A stretch of DNA of 64,000 bases, taken from positions 1,178,001 to 1,242,000 of the forward strand of contig CAVYRO010000008.1 of NCBI GenBank assembly GCA_963771005.1. The letters are read 5' to 3'. Positions within the stretch are counted from its first letter, which is position 1, and every line of letters starts with the position of its first letter. Under the pieces are notes generated by a model. That model did not search any database, was not told where the DNA came from, and worked only from the letters and a program-made list of their open reading frames with translations. The position numbers were made by a program, and so were the translations under genes. Below, piece by piece: positions 34,338-44,494 of the stretch. This DNA is from DASQZK01 sp963771005 (lineage in GTDB: Bacteria > Bacteroidota > Bacteroidia > Bacteroidales > GCA-2748055).

Positions 34338-37337
34338 TTAAAAATCAACATTCAGACCGAAAATATAACTCTTCGAATGGGGGTAGGTGCCCCAGTCGAT
34401 ACCCTGAACAACAGCACTGCTGCCGAACTGGTTGACTTCCGGGTCGAAACCGGTGTATTTCGTCAGGGTGAAGAGGTTCTGGGCCGTGAAATAAGGCTGC
34501 AGCCTGGTGATTCCCCATTTGCGCATGAAATTCGCTGATATGCTGTAATAGAGGGTGAGTGTTTTAAGACGCAGGTAACTTCCATCCTCAACGAAGCGGG
34601 TGGAAGCCACTAAATTGTCCTTTTCCGTAGTTGCCCTTGGCATGTATGTGACCTGGCCCGGCCTTCTCCACCGGTCTAGTACATTGGTCGACTGGTTTTT
34701 TGCATCGTACATTCCTTCGGTTTCCATCCGGGAAGCATTATAAATATCATTGCCCTGAGAGCCCTGGATGAAAAGGTTAAGTGTAAACCCGGCCCACGAG
34801 AAGGTATTGGTCATGCCATAGGTGAAATCAGGGTTCGGATTGCCGATATAGGTCTTGTCGGAAAGGGAGATCTTCCCATCTCCGTTCACATCTTTGAATA
34901 TCAGGTTTCCCGTTTCCGGATCAACCCCTTCGCTGATATAACCCCAGAACATTCCAAGAGGCTCACCGGGGATCATCCTCACAACCGTTTCACTGGTGGC
35001 TTCCGATGTCTGACCATAATAATAAACCTTTTGAAGGGTAAGGTCCTCCACCCTGTTCCTGTTAAAGGAAATATTGAAATTGGTCTCCCAGTTGAATTTT
35101 CCGATGAAATTCCGGGAATCGACGTTGAATTCCAGTCCTTTGTTTGACATTTCTCCTTCGTTCCGGGTGATGAAATCAACGGAAGCCGTTGAAGGAAGGG
35201 GGACCTGCATCAGCAGGTTCGTTGTGTATTTCCTATAGACATCCGCAGTCAGTGCCAGCCTGTTATTCAGAATGCCCAGATCTATTCCTATATTGACCTG
35301 GGTGGTTGTTTCCCATGTGAGGTCCTCGTTTTTGAGGTTTGCAGGTGAAAGGGTCGGAACTGCATTGCTTTTGCCGGTTTCCCACCAGGCCTGCCTGTCG
35401 AAATTGTAAAGCTGCAGATACGAGTAATCGCCGATGCCCGACTGGTTGCCCGTCTGCCCCCATCCGCCCCTGATCTTCAAATCGTATAGCCAGGGTACAT
35501 CGCTGAGGAAAGGCTCTGATGACAGCCTCCAGGCAGCCGAGAAAGATGGGAAATACCCCCATTTATTGTTTGGAGCCAGTTTTGATGATCCGTCGGCACG
35601 GAAATTTCCGGTAAAGTAGTATTCGCTGTTATAATTCCAGGTTAACCGGCCCAGGAATGACATAATATCCCAGTTCGAGGCAACTGAGCCGCTGGATTGT
35701 TCCACCTTGTTACCCGCATTAAGGGTTTTGACGGATGAATTCAGGAAATGGGATGTCGTCATGTACTCCATCGACCAGTTTGAGGTAGTCCAGGATGTTC
35801 CGGCCATCGCGCTGAAATTATGTTTCCCGGCGCTTTTATCGAAAGTCAGGATGTTGTCGAAGACAAGGACCGTGCCCAGCGAGCGGTTATCGGAAGCATT
35901 GCCGTAATTGGTGCGTCCCCAGGATGTCTTGATGGGATCGAGAAAGCTCGTAGTGTTGTTGTAAGCCCTGTCGACGGAAAGCATGGGAGAATACCGGAAT
36001 GACTTCAAAAAGTCGACATCCGCATTGATACTGCCGATGAGGCGGTTATTCGCATTTTTATCATCCTCGGTCCTCGACATATTTTCAACAGGTGTGGTAA
36101 CCTGTGCACCATAGAAATTATTGTAATACTGCCCCGGGTTGTTCGGGTCCCAGATGGGAGCATAGGTCGGGGTGTTGATCACCGAAAGGATGACCCCGGC
36201 ACGGTTGGAGCCGGTTCCCGAAATGATGCCGTTGTTGGTATAATCGGAATAGGCAAGGTTAGTGCCTACCTTGAGCCAGGGCCGGATCTGGTCGTCAATG
36301 GTAGCTCTCAGGTTATATCTTTTAAAATAAGCAACATTGATGATTCCGGCTTCATTGATCATGCCACCGGAGATGTAGTATTTCAGCTTATCGGTGGCAT
36401 CGGAAAAAGATAACTGGTAGTTCTGGGTGGCCCCGTTGCGGAAGGTCTCGGCAAACCAGTCGGTCTGGTCGGTGAGACCGTCGGGGATGGTGGCCGCCCC
36501 AATCTCATCCATTAGATCCTTGTACTGTGCAACATTCAGCGATTCAATTTTTTTAACGACATGAGTGACCCCGTAACTTGAGGTGAAACTGATTTTCGGC
36601 TTTCCACTCTGCCCGGCTTTGGTCTGGATGAGAACAACGCCATTCGCTGCCCGTGAGCCGTAGATCGCGGCCGATGAAGCATCCTTGAGGATCTGGATAC
36701 TTTCGATATCGTTGGGCGAAAGGAAATTTATCTCGGTCATGGGTACGCCGTCAACGACATAAAGCGGATCATTGCTTGCTGTGATAGATGTGCTGCCCCG
36801 GACACGTACAACGAGCCCTGCCCCCGGTTCTCCCGTAGGCTGGATGACATTGACTCCGGCCGCCTTCCCCTGGATTGCCGATGCGGCGGATGTGAGCGGA
36901 CGTTCGTCCAGGTCTTTGACGGAGACGGTGGATATCGATGTTGTCAGGTCCTTCTTTTTGACAGTTCCGTAACCGACCACCACAACCTCGTTCAGGGAAA
37001 CGAGTTCTTCGGAAAGAACCACTTCGACAGGCGTTGAACTATTCGGAGCGATATTTTGGGTTTGATAGCCTACCATTGAGAATGAAACCGTATCGCCCGG
37101 ACGGATGGAAATGGAAAAATGTCCCTGGAGATCGGTAATGGTACCGTTTGTTGTTCCTTTCTCTACCACGGTAACCCCGATCAGGGGATTATTGGATTCA
37201 TCCTTTACAGTGCCCGTTACTTCTGTCTTTTGCGCCCAGATGTTTAAAGGCAACAATAAAAGAAGGCCGATGAAGAAATTCCGTGCCCGGAAATATTTCC
37301 CGGCTGGCCAATGTGACGGATTCATCTTCCTCTTCAT
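34338..37337 (-). CDS. susC: SusC/RagA-family TonB-linked outer-membrane transporter
   Basis: The 999-residue protein has a signal peptide cut near LNIWAQ, a CarboxypepD_reg-like domain (VTGTVKDESNNPLIGVTVVEKG), the plug with LNEVVVVGYGTVKKKDLT and the SusC signature SIQILKDASSAAIYGSRAANGVVLIQT, and a barrel ending FGLNVDF. With SusD it forms the oligosaccharide import complex energised by TonB. It is the first gene of the five-gene operon on the minus strand. No ECF sigma/anti-sigma pair or hybrid sensor is adjacent, so its regulator is elsewhere. Confidence 0.97.
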   Translation of the reverse strand: MKRKMNPSHWPAGKYFRARNFFIGLLLLLPLNIWAQKTEVTGTVKDESNNPLIGVTVVEKGTTNGTITDLQGHFSISIRPGDTVSFSMVGYQTQNIAPNSSTPVEVVLSEELVSLNEVVVVGYGTVKKKDLTTSISTVSVKDLDERPLTSAASAIQGKAAGVNVIQPTGEPGAGLVVRVRGSTSITASNDPLYVVDGVPMTEINFLSPNDIESIQILKDASSAAIYGSRAANGVVLIQTKAGQSGKPKISFTSSYGVTHVVKKIESLNVAQYKDLMDEIGAATIPDGLTDQTDWFAETFRNGATQNYQLSFSDATDKLKYYISGGMINEAGIINVAYFKRYNLRATIDDQIRPWLKVGTNLAYSDYTNNGIISGTGSNRAGVILSVINTPTYAPIWDPNNPGQYYNNFYGAQVTTPVENMSRTEDDKNANNRLIGSINADVDFLKSFRYSPMLSVDRAYNNTTSFLDPIKTSWGRTNYGNASDNRSLGTVLVFDNILTFDKSAGKHNFSAMAGTSWTTSNWSMEYMTTSHFLNSSVKTLNAGNKVEQSSGSVASNWDIMSFLGRLTWNYNSEYYFTGNFRADGSSKLAPNNKWGYFPSFSAAWRLSSEPFLSDVPWLYDLKIRGGWGQTGNQSGIGDYSYLQLYNFDRQAWWETGKSNAVPTLSPANLKNEDLTWETTTQVNIGIDLGILNNRLALTADVYRKYTTNLLMQVPLPSTASVDFITRNEGEMSNKGLEFNVDSRNFIGKFNWETNFNISFNRNRVEDLTLQKVYYYGQTSEATSETVVRMIPGEPLGMFWGYISEGVDPETGNLIFKDVNGDGKISLSDKTYIGNPNPDFTYGMTNTFSWAGFTLNLFIQGSQGNDIYNASRMETEGMYDAKNQSTNVLDRWRRPGQVTYMPRATTEKDNLVASTRFVEDGSYLRLKTLTLYYSISANFMRKWGITRLQPYFTAQNLFTLTKYTGFDPEVNQFGSSAVVQGIDWGTYPHSKSYIFGLNVDF

Positions 37338-37543
37338 AGATATCGGGTTTAATAAAATAAATTATGTAAAACACTATGGCGAAGGGCAGCGCCTGAATTG
37401 TCAGTTTTTATAGCTAGAAGTTCTTCAGACAGCGCCGTTGAAATGGCAGACGCATTCCCCGCGCCGTCAAAAATCATTAACAACCGGTCTTTTGGCTGCA
37501 TATTGTAAACAAATACAGACGGAAACAAGTTCTGCATTGCGTA

Positions 37544-37659
37544 GGGACAGGTCGCGACCTGTCCTGATCCATCCCCGGGGAACGGGCATGATCCGTTTTG
37601 ATTAATTCCGTAAAGACAATTTTGACGGGTATTGCAGGGACAGGTCGCGACCTGTCCCT
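37544..37659. repeat. Two perfect palindromes of a REP-like repeat
   Basis: GGGACAGGTCG followed directly by its reverse complement occurs at 37544-37565 (last base changed) and again at 37637-37658, 93 bp apart. Both lie between the GH43 gene and susC, downstream of the first. The rest of 37338-37814 shows no gene. Confidence 0.85.
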
Positions 37660-37814
37660 ACGGGTGGGTTCCTGTTGAATATTTGGCCTCCCGATCAGAT
37701 TACAGCAACATCCGGTCTGGAAATTATTGGTAAACAACTGAATATAAGCCCGCTCTGATAGGATATTATTAAACTAAGGGTAACGCGGCTGAAATAAGTT
37801 GCTTATAATGGAGA

Positions 37815-40800
37815 TCACCGGACGATAAAGCCTGACGCCGACTTTTTATTTTTACCGGCAAGGTTGAGGAGATACGCACCGGCTGGAAAAGCAATATCAA
37901 GAATGAGCGTATGCTGAAAGCTGTTTGTCTCTTTACTCATAATTACCCTGCCGGCCAAGTCGGTAATAACCAGCCGGTCAAACGGAAAGTCAGCCTCAAT
38001 GGTAATGCTGTGACTAGCAGGGTTAGGGAATATATTCAGGGATCTGCTGTTCGTTTTCGTGTCCTTTATGGCGTTTCGAAGATCAATTGCAATATTGTGA
38101 AACGTCGGCAGTGGGATGTTGTCGGAAGACATCAACTTGTCACCGGAATAGGATATTGTCAATCTGCTGCCGGAGTTCAGGAGGGTTCCTGCAAGTGCCA
38201 GGACAAGGGTATTCTGATCACCGGCTTTCAGTGCAAGACTTTTCACCACTACCTCCTCATTATCAATAAGAATGGTAAAACTTCCGGGATCATTTGCCGG
38301 ATATTTCAAGGGCTTATCATAGCTTATCTCAATGGAATTCCCATACCGGTCAGTCGCAATATTTACAATGGAAGCATAAGGGATCGTATTTCCCTTTTCG
38401 AAGCTGTATCTGTTCACCCTAAAACCTCCTTCCTTTGCCAGCATTCTCAGGTACTGCCTTCCTTCGTCAAATTCCGCAATCGAATAAACGGTCCTCCAGC
38501 TTTGCCAGTCGCCGGTGACCGGGATAGCTATTGTATCAAGGTTCCGGGTTTCCGGTCCGGGATTCTGCCAGATTATCCGGCTGCCAGAATAGGGTGTAGT
38601 AACACGTACACCGATGGTATACAAACCGGTCTCTTCCACATCGACGGCATAATCAAGGTAATCTCCACTGTCGATCCAGCCGATGTCTTTTCCTCCGCTT
38701 TCATCGCTCGTATTTTGCGGATAGGTCCCGGAATTTGTAACAAAATCCTCTGCCTCGACAATTCCCGGGATGATGTGAAAATCAGGTTCCGCCAGCGTAT
38801 TGTCAACATGAAAATCCGTGAAATCTTCGAGAATCCCGGCATCAAATGATTCGATAGCCGTGCCGGAGTATGAAATCAGGATCTCATCGTCAAACCGGAT
38901 CGGGGTTCCCATTGAAAGAGAAAGGATCGTATCTTCAAATGCGACAGCATATATCGGGATGTCGACATCATTTAATTTTAAAAGGAAAAATTTCGCCTGA
39001 TCCTCCGCCTTTCTCAGATTTTTGCTGAATTCCAGGCTGATGCCAAAACCATCTTCATGAACAGAGGAAGAGAGGATCGACGGAGGTGTCCCCCGTGCCC
39101 GGTTAAGTACGGTGAATCCTTCGAAGGGTACGAGGTAGCCGCTGTCGGGTGATACCAGATTAGTGCCGGAGTAACCTACGGTGATCGCATATTCAGCGTA
39201 TAACGTCTCTTCAGGGACAAGGAGAAGAGATGCGGGACCTGCGTTTCCGGTGGTGACCAGGATAACTCCCACTCTTCTCATACCCCCTTCACCTATGTTG
39301 ACGGCGAAATCTGCGGCAAGGGCACTTGCCGTGACCATCTCCTTGTTAAAGATTAATTCAAGGGAATCGCCATCCAGGTACGTCCGGGCTGTTATCAACC
39401 GGGGCGGTGAACCAGGAAGGAGATTATCCACAATTTCATCGCTGAAGGGCAGTAATGCGGCGCCGTCAGGGGTCAGCACAGTTCCGCCGGTGTAGGAGAT
39501 GCTGACTTCATCTGTATTTAAAACCGCATTTTTAAGGAAGATCACGACCAATTTATCATCCTCTTCACTTATGGCAATATCGATAATACTGTCTTTTACC
39601 GTTTCGTTGATTTTTACTTGCAGCCCGGTAACAGGCCCGGAAATGAGAACAGGTTCAGAGAGATACAAAAAGATGACCGAAGGTTCTTCTTCAATTTTTG
39701 CATAGCTGTATCCGGAAGCTTTTTTCGCTTCGAAATGAAAGGACCTGATCCGGAACAACTCACCGGCAGCCGATCCTTTAAAACGAAGGTAAACATCATG
39801 GCGGCCGCGTACTTCGTCCATTGCGGAAGAAAAAGTCCCGAACTGGTCCGGCGCACCGGTGTTGGTGATAAGGCACTCTGTGGCTTTTGTGCCGGTATCT
39901 ATCGAATCCATCCAAACTTCAATCACCCCCCCTTCCGAAACGGAAGCAGCCTCGATCTCAATCCGGGAAGGCGTTTTTATATAATCGTCATTTCCGAATT
40001 CAACACCAGCATACAGAGCCCAGTCTCCATCATGTATGTTTCCGAGAACCGGATTACCATTGTCGGTTACCGGCATTGCCGTGCCGTAGCGGTTAGCCGG
40101 ACAATTGGCTTCAATTTTCGAGTAGGCATCCCTGTAAATGTAGAGATCAAAGTCAGCCGTCCTGTTCTGAGCAAAAAGTCCCTGTCGGTTTCCGATCCAG
40201 CCGTTATTATCGGGCTGACCTTTGTCCATACCCGATACATTGATGGGTCCTCCCACTGCTATCCAGTCGGAACCACCGGAACTGTAGAATCCGGACAGCA
40301 GATGACCTGACCTTATCAGCCTTAACCAGACGATATTTCCTGCCGTATTCTCAACTTCATATTTAACATTATCGAAAGTTAGGCAAATGACTTTCTTACC
40401 ATTGCTCAGGGTAGAGAACAGCCTTGCGTTCCGGTTATTCTCGCCGTCCAGGCCATTTGTGATCCGTATTCCGGCCTGGTCGCCGGATCCCTGTGGATCA
40501 AAATCGACCCTTGTGATGAGTGAGTATGCATGCTCACCGTCATTCTTTATCATATGCTTCAGGCGGGCGCCGGGTTTTATCCTCAGCCACCCGGGCCTGT
40601 CGGTTACGGAATACATGGACGTCGGCGTTCTTCCTAAAAACTCCCATTCCACATTTAAATGATCTTCGGTGAAGAAATCGGATTTGGGAACCATCCAGGG
40701 GATACCTCCGGAGGGCAGATTCGGGGCTGTCAAGGGGTAGTTTACAGGCCAGGTCATGACCGGAATGCCACTTTCCGTCCAGGCCACCCGGCTAAGGAGG

Positions 40801-41744
40801 CCCTGTCTGCCCTGCCCTTGCCATTCATCGTTAGTCCAGGTAAACTCCCCTGACTGCACAATGGACCACCAGGTACCATTGTCGGTTTGTACAGGATAGG
40901 AGCAGTGATTGGGGCCGTAAAACAGAGAGGAAGAATGATCTTCAGTGGAAAAAATATCTCCCAGGTACTCCCACGCCTGTTTCTCCCCTGTTAGAGTCAG
41001 ACTGCGGAAGGCATATTCACCACCTGCCGCATTACCGGCGACAAAATAATAGTAATACCCGTCCTTCTTACACATTACGGGTCCTTCGGCCCAACTGAAA
41101 GGATAGGCAGGGGCCGGGTTGATCCATCCCAGGTCAATCTTTTCACCGGTGCACTGGCCTTCCGCGTTCAGCTTGAAAATCTGGTTTTTATCACGTCCGG
41201 GTTTTGCAACCAGGTAGGCTGTGCCGTCATCATCCACAAAGATGGAATTATCGATGCCCAGACCGTTAAGGGCCTGGGAAGGAACTGACATCTTCACCGG
41301 GGTGCTCCAAGGTCCGAACGGGCTGTCTGCCTTTACAAACCACATTGAACCTTTGAGTGCAAAATAATCCCAATAATATCCGGCAAAGTGTGCAAGGCAG
41401 CCGCCCCATATTCCACATGCCGGGCAGTCGTCCAGTTCCTCCCATCCGGGATCGGCAGGCCTCCCGCACACTTCCCAGTGCACCATATCGGTCGAATGGT
41501 ATATAACGGCTGTTGTGTTGAAGGCGGAACCTGTTGTAAAATAGTCATCCCCGTCCCTGAACAGATTAGGATCGGGATGATCACCGGGTATCACGGGATT
41601 CATAAAAGTTTGAAAAGAGGGAGACTGACCGTGGATGGGAAGAACGGATACAATGACAAAGATCATAACGATTATAACATTATGAATCAATGCCCTATAG
41701 CAGCCGAAAAGTATAGATGTTTGGTTTTGCCGGAAGTATTTCAT
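37815..41744 (-). CDS. Large GH43-family enzyme with CBM6 and Ig-like modules and T9SS tail
   Basis: The 1309-residue protein has a signal peptide, then a GH43 five-bladed propeller with base Asp58 (GDHPDPNLFRDGDD), Asp165 (GLGIDNSIFVDDDG) and acid Glu220 (FSWAEGPVM). A concanavalin-like GH43 C-terminal domain follows (to about 540), then a first CBM6-like module (about 550-690), four SwmB-like Ig repeats, a second CBM6 (IPGIVEAEDFVTNSGTYPQ, about 1030-1160), one more Ig repeat, and a type IX sorting domain (NIFPNPASHSITIEADF). GH43 enzymes cut xylose or arabinose linkages. It is secreted and cell-attached, and reads toward susC across the REP repeats. Confidence 0.93.
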   Translation of the reverse strand: MKYFRQNQTSILFGCYRALIHNVIIVMIFVIVSVLPIHGQSPSFQTFMNPVIPGDHPDPNLFRDGDDYFTTGSAFNTTAVIYHSTDMVHWEVCGRPADPGWEELDDCPACGIWGGCLAHFAGYYWDYFALKGSMWFVKADSPFGPWSTPVKMSVPSQALNGLGIDNSIFVDDDGTAYLVAKPGRDKNQIFKLNAEGQCTGEKIDLGWINPAPAYPFSWAEGPVMCKKDGYYYYFVAGNAAGGEYAFRSLTLTGEKQAWEYLGDIFSTEDHSSSLFYGPNHCSYPVQTDNGTWWSIVQSGEFTWTNDEWQGQGRQGLLSRVAWTESGIPVMTWPVNYPLTAPNLPSGGIPWMVPKSDFFTEDHLNVEWEFLGRTPTSMYSVTDRPGWLRIKPGARLKHMIKNDGEHAYSLITRVDFDPQGSGDQAGIRITNGLDGENNRNARLFSTLSNGKKVICLTFDNVKYEVENTAGNIVWLRLIRSGHLLSGFYSSGGSDWIAVGGPINVSGMDKGQPDNNGWIGNRQGLFAQNRTADFDLYIYRDAYSKIEANCPANRYGTAMPVTDNGNPVLGNIHDGDWALYAGVEFGNDDYIKTPSRIEIEAASVSEGGVIEVWMDSIDTGTKATECLITNTGAPDQFGTFSSAMDEVRGRHDVYLRFKGSAAGELFRIRSFHFEAKKASGYSYAKIEEEPSVIFLYLSEPVLISGPVTGLQVKINETVKDSIIDIAISEEDDKLVVIFLKNAVLNTDEVSISYTGGTVLTPDGAALLPFSDEIVDNLLPGSPPRLITARTYLDGDSLELIFNKEMVTASALAADFAVNIGEGGMRRVGVILVTTGNAGPASLLLVPEETLYAEYAITVGYSGTNLVSPDSGYLVPFEGFTVLNRARGTPPSILSSSVHEDGFGISLEFSKNLRKAEDQAKFFLLKLNDVDIPIYAVAFEDTILSLSMGTPIRFDDEILISYSGTAIESFDAGILEDFTDFHVDNTLAEPDFHIIPGIVEAEDFVTNSGTYPQNTSDESGGKDIGWIDSGDYLDYAVDVEETGLYTIGVRVTTPYSGSRIIWQNPGPETRNLDTIAIPVTGDWQSWRTVYSIAEFDEGRQYLRMLAKEGGFRVNRYSFEKGNTIPYASIVNIATDRYGNSIEISYDKPLKYPANDPGSFTILIDNEEVVVKSLALKAGDQNTLVLALAGTLLNSGSRLTISYSGDKLMSSDNIPLPTFHNIAIDLRNAIKDTKTNSRSLNIFPNPASHSITIEADFPFDRLVITDLAGRVIMSKETNSFQHTLILDIAFPAGAYLLNLAGKNKKSASGFIVR

Positions 41745-42021
41745 CTGATAAATTTAGTTTGATAGCAAGGATATCAGATTTTAAAAATAATCAAAAAGGA
41801 GAACATAATATTATTTTAAGATGACTACCAGAACAACATCATGTGAGAGACCTCTCCGGATGATTTCTCAGAAACCTATGATTTCAGTATTATTAATTGC
41901 CTCCTAAAAACAGGTTTAAAAGATTTTCCTTCTGCTCTTGCAACCTAATCATATATCGGTTGTTACGTAATGGATAAAAATTTCACTGCCGCGAATTGTT
42001 AAAAACTTAATGCTTGAAACC

Positions 42022-42480
42022 ATGCAAAAATCCATTCTCTTCCTCATGCTCCTTTCGCTCTGCGGATTCATGGCAGCACAGGATACTGCCCCGATCCCTG
42101 TTACGCTCAACCATATCTCCCTCTCGGTAACCGATGCCAACCATTCGTCCGTTTTTTACAAACAGGTGCTGGGTCTCGAAGAGATTACCAACCGGACAGA
42201 AGCACCCGGTATCCATTGGTTTGACCTGGGCAGCGGAGAGGAACTTCATCTCATTCCCGGCCGCAGCAATGATGTGAAGGTGAATAAATCAATTCATCTT
42301 GCATTTTCCACTCCGGATCTTGAAAAATTTACTAAAAAACTCGATTCCCAAAGAATTCCGTGGGGTGACTGGCCCGGCACATCCGGCAAAATCGGTACAC
42401 GGGCCGACGGTGTGAAGCAGGTATACTTCCAGGATCCTGACGGTTACTGGATCGAGATGAACACGTCAATAAAACAGTAA
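42022..42480 (+). CDS. Exported VOC/glyoxalase-fold protein
   Basis: About 152 residues from ATG 42022 with a signal peptide (MQKSILFLMLLSLCGFMAAQ). The rest is one vicinal-oxygen-chelate domain: LNHISLSVTDANHSSVFYKQVLGLEE, WFDLGSGEELHLIPG, SIHLAFSTPDLEKFTKKL and QVYFQDPDGYWIEMN, with His and Glu at the usual metal positions. An upstream ATG at 42010 adds four residues. VOC enzymes include glyoxalases, dioxygenases and resistance proteins; being exported is unusual and the substrate is unknown. It is divergent from the GH43 gene. Confidence 0.85.
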   Translation: MQKSILFLMLLSLCGFMAAQDTAPIPVTLNHISLSVTDANHSSVFYKQVLGLEEITNRTEAPGIHWFDLGSGEELHLIPGRSNDVKVNKSIHLAFSTPDLEKFTKKLDSQRIPWGDWPGTSGKIGTRADGVKQVYFQDPDGYWIEMNTSIKQ

Positions 42481-42726
42481 TAATAACTGATATTCCTTAT
42501 ATTTACCAACAGTCCGGTTTTTTCTCATAGTCCGGCCCTTGCGAGGAAGTCTCATGAGTAGGTTTTAGAATGAATGTACTTTTGATGCAATTCATGAGGG
42601 AACAGTTCCGGCATTGTCTGCAAAGAAAAGATTACCGGATAACATGTCCAAAGTTGTCAAATCCTGGAAGGTGATTGAAGTAGGGAATTCCATACCTCTC
42701 CGGAAAAACAGTTAAATAACCCGCTT

Positions 42727-44226
42727 ATGACCCATTACCGCAAAACCCCCATTGAGATGGACAGGGATGAATTCCGTGAAGCCGGTTACCGGCTGATCAA
42801 TACAATTGCCGGATTTATCGGGACCATTCATAAACGTAAGGTAACGACCGGTGAAAGTCCTTCGGAGATAAGGGATATCCTTGGAGATGGATCCCTGCCC
42901 GAATCGGGAACTCCGGTTCCCGACATCGTTGACCGCACGTCAGACCTGATGCTCAACCATTCCCTGTTCAACGGCCATCCAAAATTCCTGGGATATGTCA
43001 CCTCATCTCCTGCCCCCGTGGGCGCACTGGCGGATCTTCTCGCCGCTTCTGTCAATGCCAATGTGGGCGCAAACATTCTAAGCCCGGTTGCGACTGCTAT
43101 TGAAAAACAAACAATACGATGGCTCGCGGAATTTATCGGTTATCCGGCGGGTGCCGGCGGAATCCTCGTCAGCGGGGGGAATATGGCCAACTTCACGGCA
43201 TTCCTTGCCGCAAGGACGGCTAAGGCACCCGCCAATCTGAAAGAAGACGGTTTACCTAATTTTCCCGGTGAAATGGTGATGTACTGCTCCAAAGCAACAC
43301 ATACCTGGATGGAAAAGGCTGCCGTACTTTTTGGCCATGGGCTGAGATCCATCAGGTGGATCCCTGTGGATGCAAAGAACAGGATGAATATCAAAGCCCT
43401 GGAAAAAAGCATCCATGAAGATCTGAAACATGGCAAAAAACCCTTCCTGGTCACCGGGAATGCCGGTGATGTCAGTACGGGTGCGGTGGATAATTTCACC
43501 TCCATGGCTTCCGTATGCAAGGAATACGATCTCTGGTTCCATATAGACGGCGCCTACGGGATCCCTGCAGCCGCCCTTCCGGAACTTCGCCAATTATTTA
43601 AAGGTATCGGGGAAGCCGATTCCATCGCCATGGATCCGCACAAATGGCTTTACGCTCCCCTCGAAGTCGGTTGTACCTTGGTAAAAGATCCGCAACATCT
43701 GCTGCATACATACAGTTCACACCCGGTGTATTATAATTTTGGGGCCATGGATGAGGAACCGGCATTAAATTTCTACGAATACGGTCTCCAGAATTCCCGT
43801 GGTTTCAGGGGGTTGAAAGTATGGATGGCAATGCAACAGGTAGGAAGGAAGGGATATATGGAGATGATACGGGAAGATATTGCCATCTCGGAACATTTTT
43901 TCCAAATGGCCAAAAAACATCCGGAACTGGAGGCGCTTTCGCAAAATCTCAGCATCACCACACTTAGGTATGTCCCGCAAAATCTGGCACTGGAAAACGA
44001 TGTCCGGGAGATATATCTGAACACCCTGAATGAGGAGTTATTAAATACACTGCAAAAGGGAGGTGAGGTTTTTCTCTCCAATGCGGTTATTTCCGAAAAA
44101 TACTGTCTCCGTGCCTGCATTGTAAATTTCAGGACGTCGGAACGGGATATGGAGGAAATTATCGGGATCATCGCCAGGGAAGGCCGTAGGATCCATGAGA
44201 GGTTTCAGAAGGAGAAGGTGGTATAG
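42727..44226 (+). CDS. PLP-dependent group II amino acid decarboxylase
   Basis: The 499-residue protein is of the aromatic-L-amino-acid/aspartate decarboxylase family. It shows HPKFLGYVTSSPAPVG, the PLP-contact NAGDVSTGAVD, WFHIDGAYGIPAAAL with the Asp that binds the pyridine nitrogen, and DPHKWLYAPLEVG with the Schiff-base Lys306. The end LRACIVNFRTSERD is typical. It should remove CO2 from an amino acid such as aspartate, glutamate or an aromatic one; the specificity loop cannot be read. Cytoplasmic, apparently monocistronic. Confidence 0.92.
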   Translation: MTHYRKTPIEMDRDEFREAGYRLINTIAGFIGTIHKRKVTTGESPSEIRDILGDGSLPESGTPVPDIVDRTSDLMLNHSLFNGHPKFLGYVTSSPAPVGALADLLAASVNANVGANILSPVATAIEKQTIRWLAEFIGYPAGAGGILVSGGNMANFTAFLAARTAKAPANLKEDGLPNFPGEMVMYCSKATHTWMEKAAVLFGHGLRSIRWIPVDAKNRMNIKALEKSIHEDLKHGKKPFLVTGNAGDVSTGAVDNFTSMASVCKEYDLWFHIDGAYGIPAAALPELRQLFKGIGEADSIAMDPHKWLYAPLEVGCTLVKDPQHLLHTYSSHPVYYNFGAMDEEPALNFYEYGLQNSRGFRGLKVWMAMQQVGRKGYMEMIREDIAISEHFFQMAKKHPELEALSQNLSITTLRYVPQNLALENDVREIYLNTLNEELLNTLQKGGEVFLSNAVISEKYCLRACIVNFRTSERDMEEIIGIIAREGRRIHERFQKEKVV

Positions 44227-44232
44227 ATGAAT

Positions 44233-44481
44233 TTAGCCGAATGATGATCGAAAATGAGGAAAAGGGATCAATGTACCTCCTTTTACCGGGAAATTGAAAA
44301 TCGTTTTGAAGCGTTGGATGTTCAGCAAAAAGAACAGGCAATCCCCCAACCTGAATTTTTCAATATCATCACCTGCACATTTTAAATCAAAGTCTAAGTA
44401 CTTATATTTGCTTTTCATATCCGCACAGGTAAAACAGGCACCAAAATGAAGGCATTCTTCTACGGTGCAGCCCTGCCTCAT
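44233..44481 (-). CDS. Small Cys-rich protein, uncertain
   Basis: An 82-residue frame from ATG 44481 begins MRQGCTVEECLHFGACFTC with Cys at 5, 10, 16 and 19 in a C-x4-C-x5-C-x2-C pattern, then Cys35 and Cys48. Four clustered Cys suggest a metal site or disulfides, and the composition is more protein-like than neighbouring random frames. It is divergent from the TonB receptor gene with 13 bp between starts. I know no family for it and it may be spurious. Confidence 0.4.
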   Translation of the reverse strand: MRQGCTVEECLHFGACFTCADMKSKYKYLDFDLKCAGDDIEKFRLGDCLFFLLNIQRFKTIFNFPVKGGTLIPFPHFRSSFG

Positions 44482-44494
44482 GTATTATTTGATT

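Noticed and set aside
37477..37737. 86-residue frame with repeated RSRPVP
   Set aside because: It only translates the two REP-like palindromes.
37911..38849. Long open frame antisense to the GH43 gene
   Set aside because: It lies within the C-terminal modules of a clear multidomain enzyme and has no domain features.
44227..44494. Cobalamin or metal riboswitch before the TonB receptor
   Set aside because: No conserved riboswitch core could be found by eye in this short gap.
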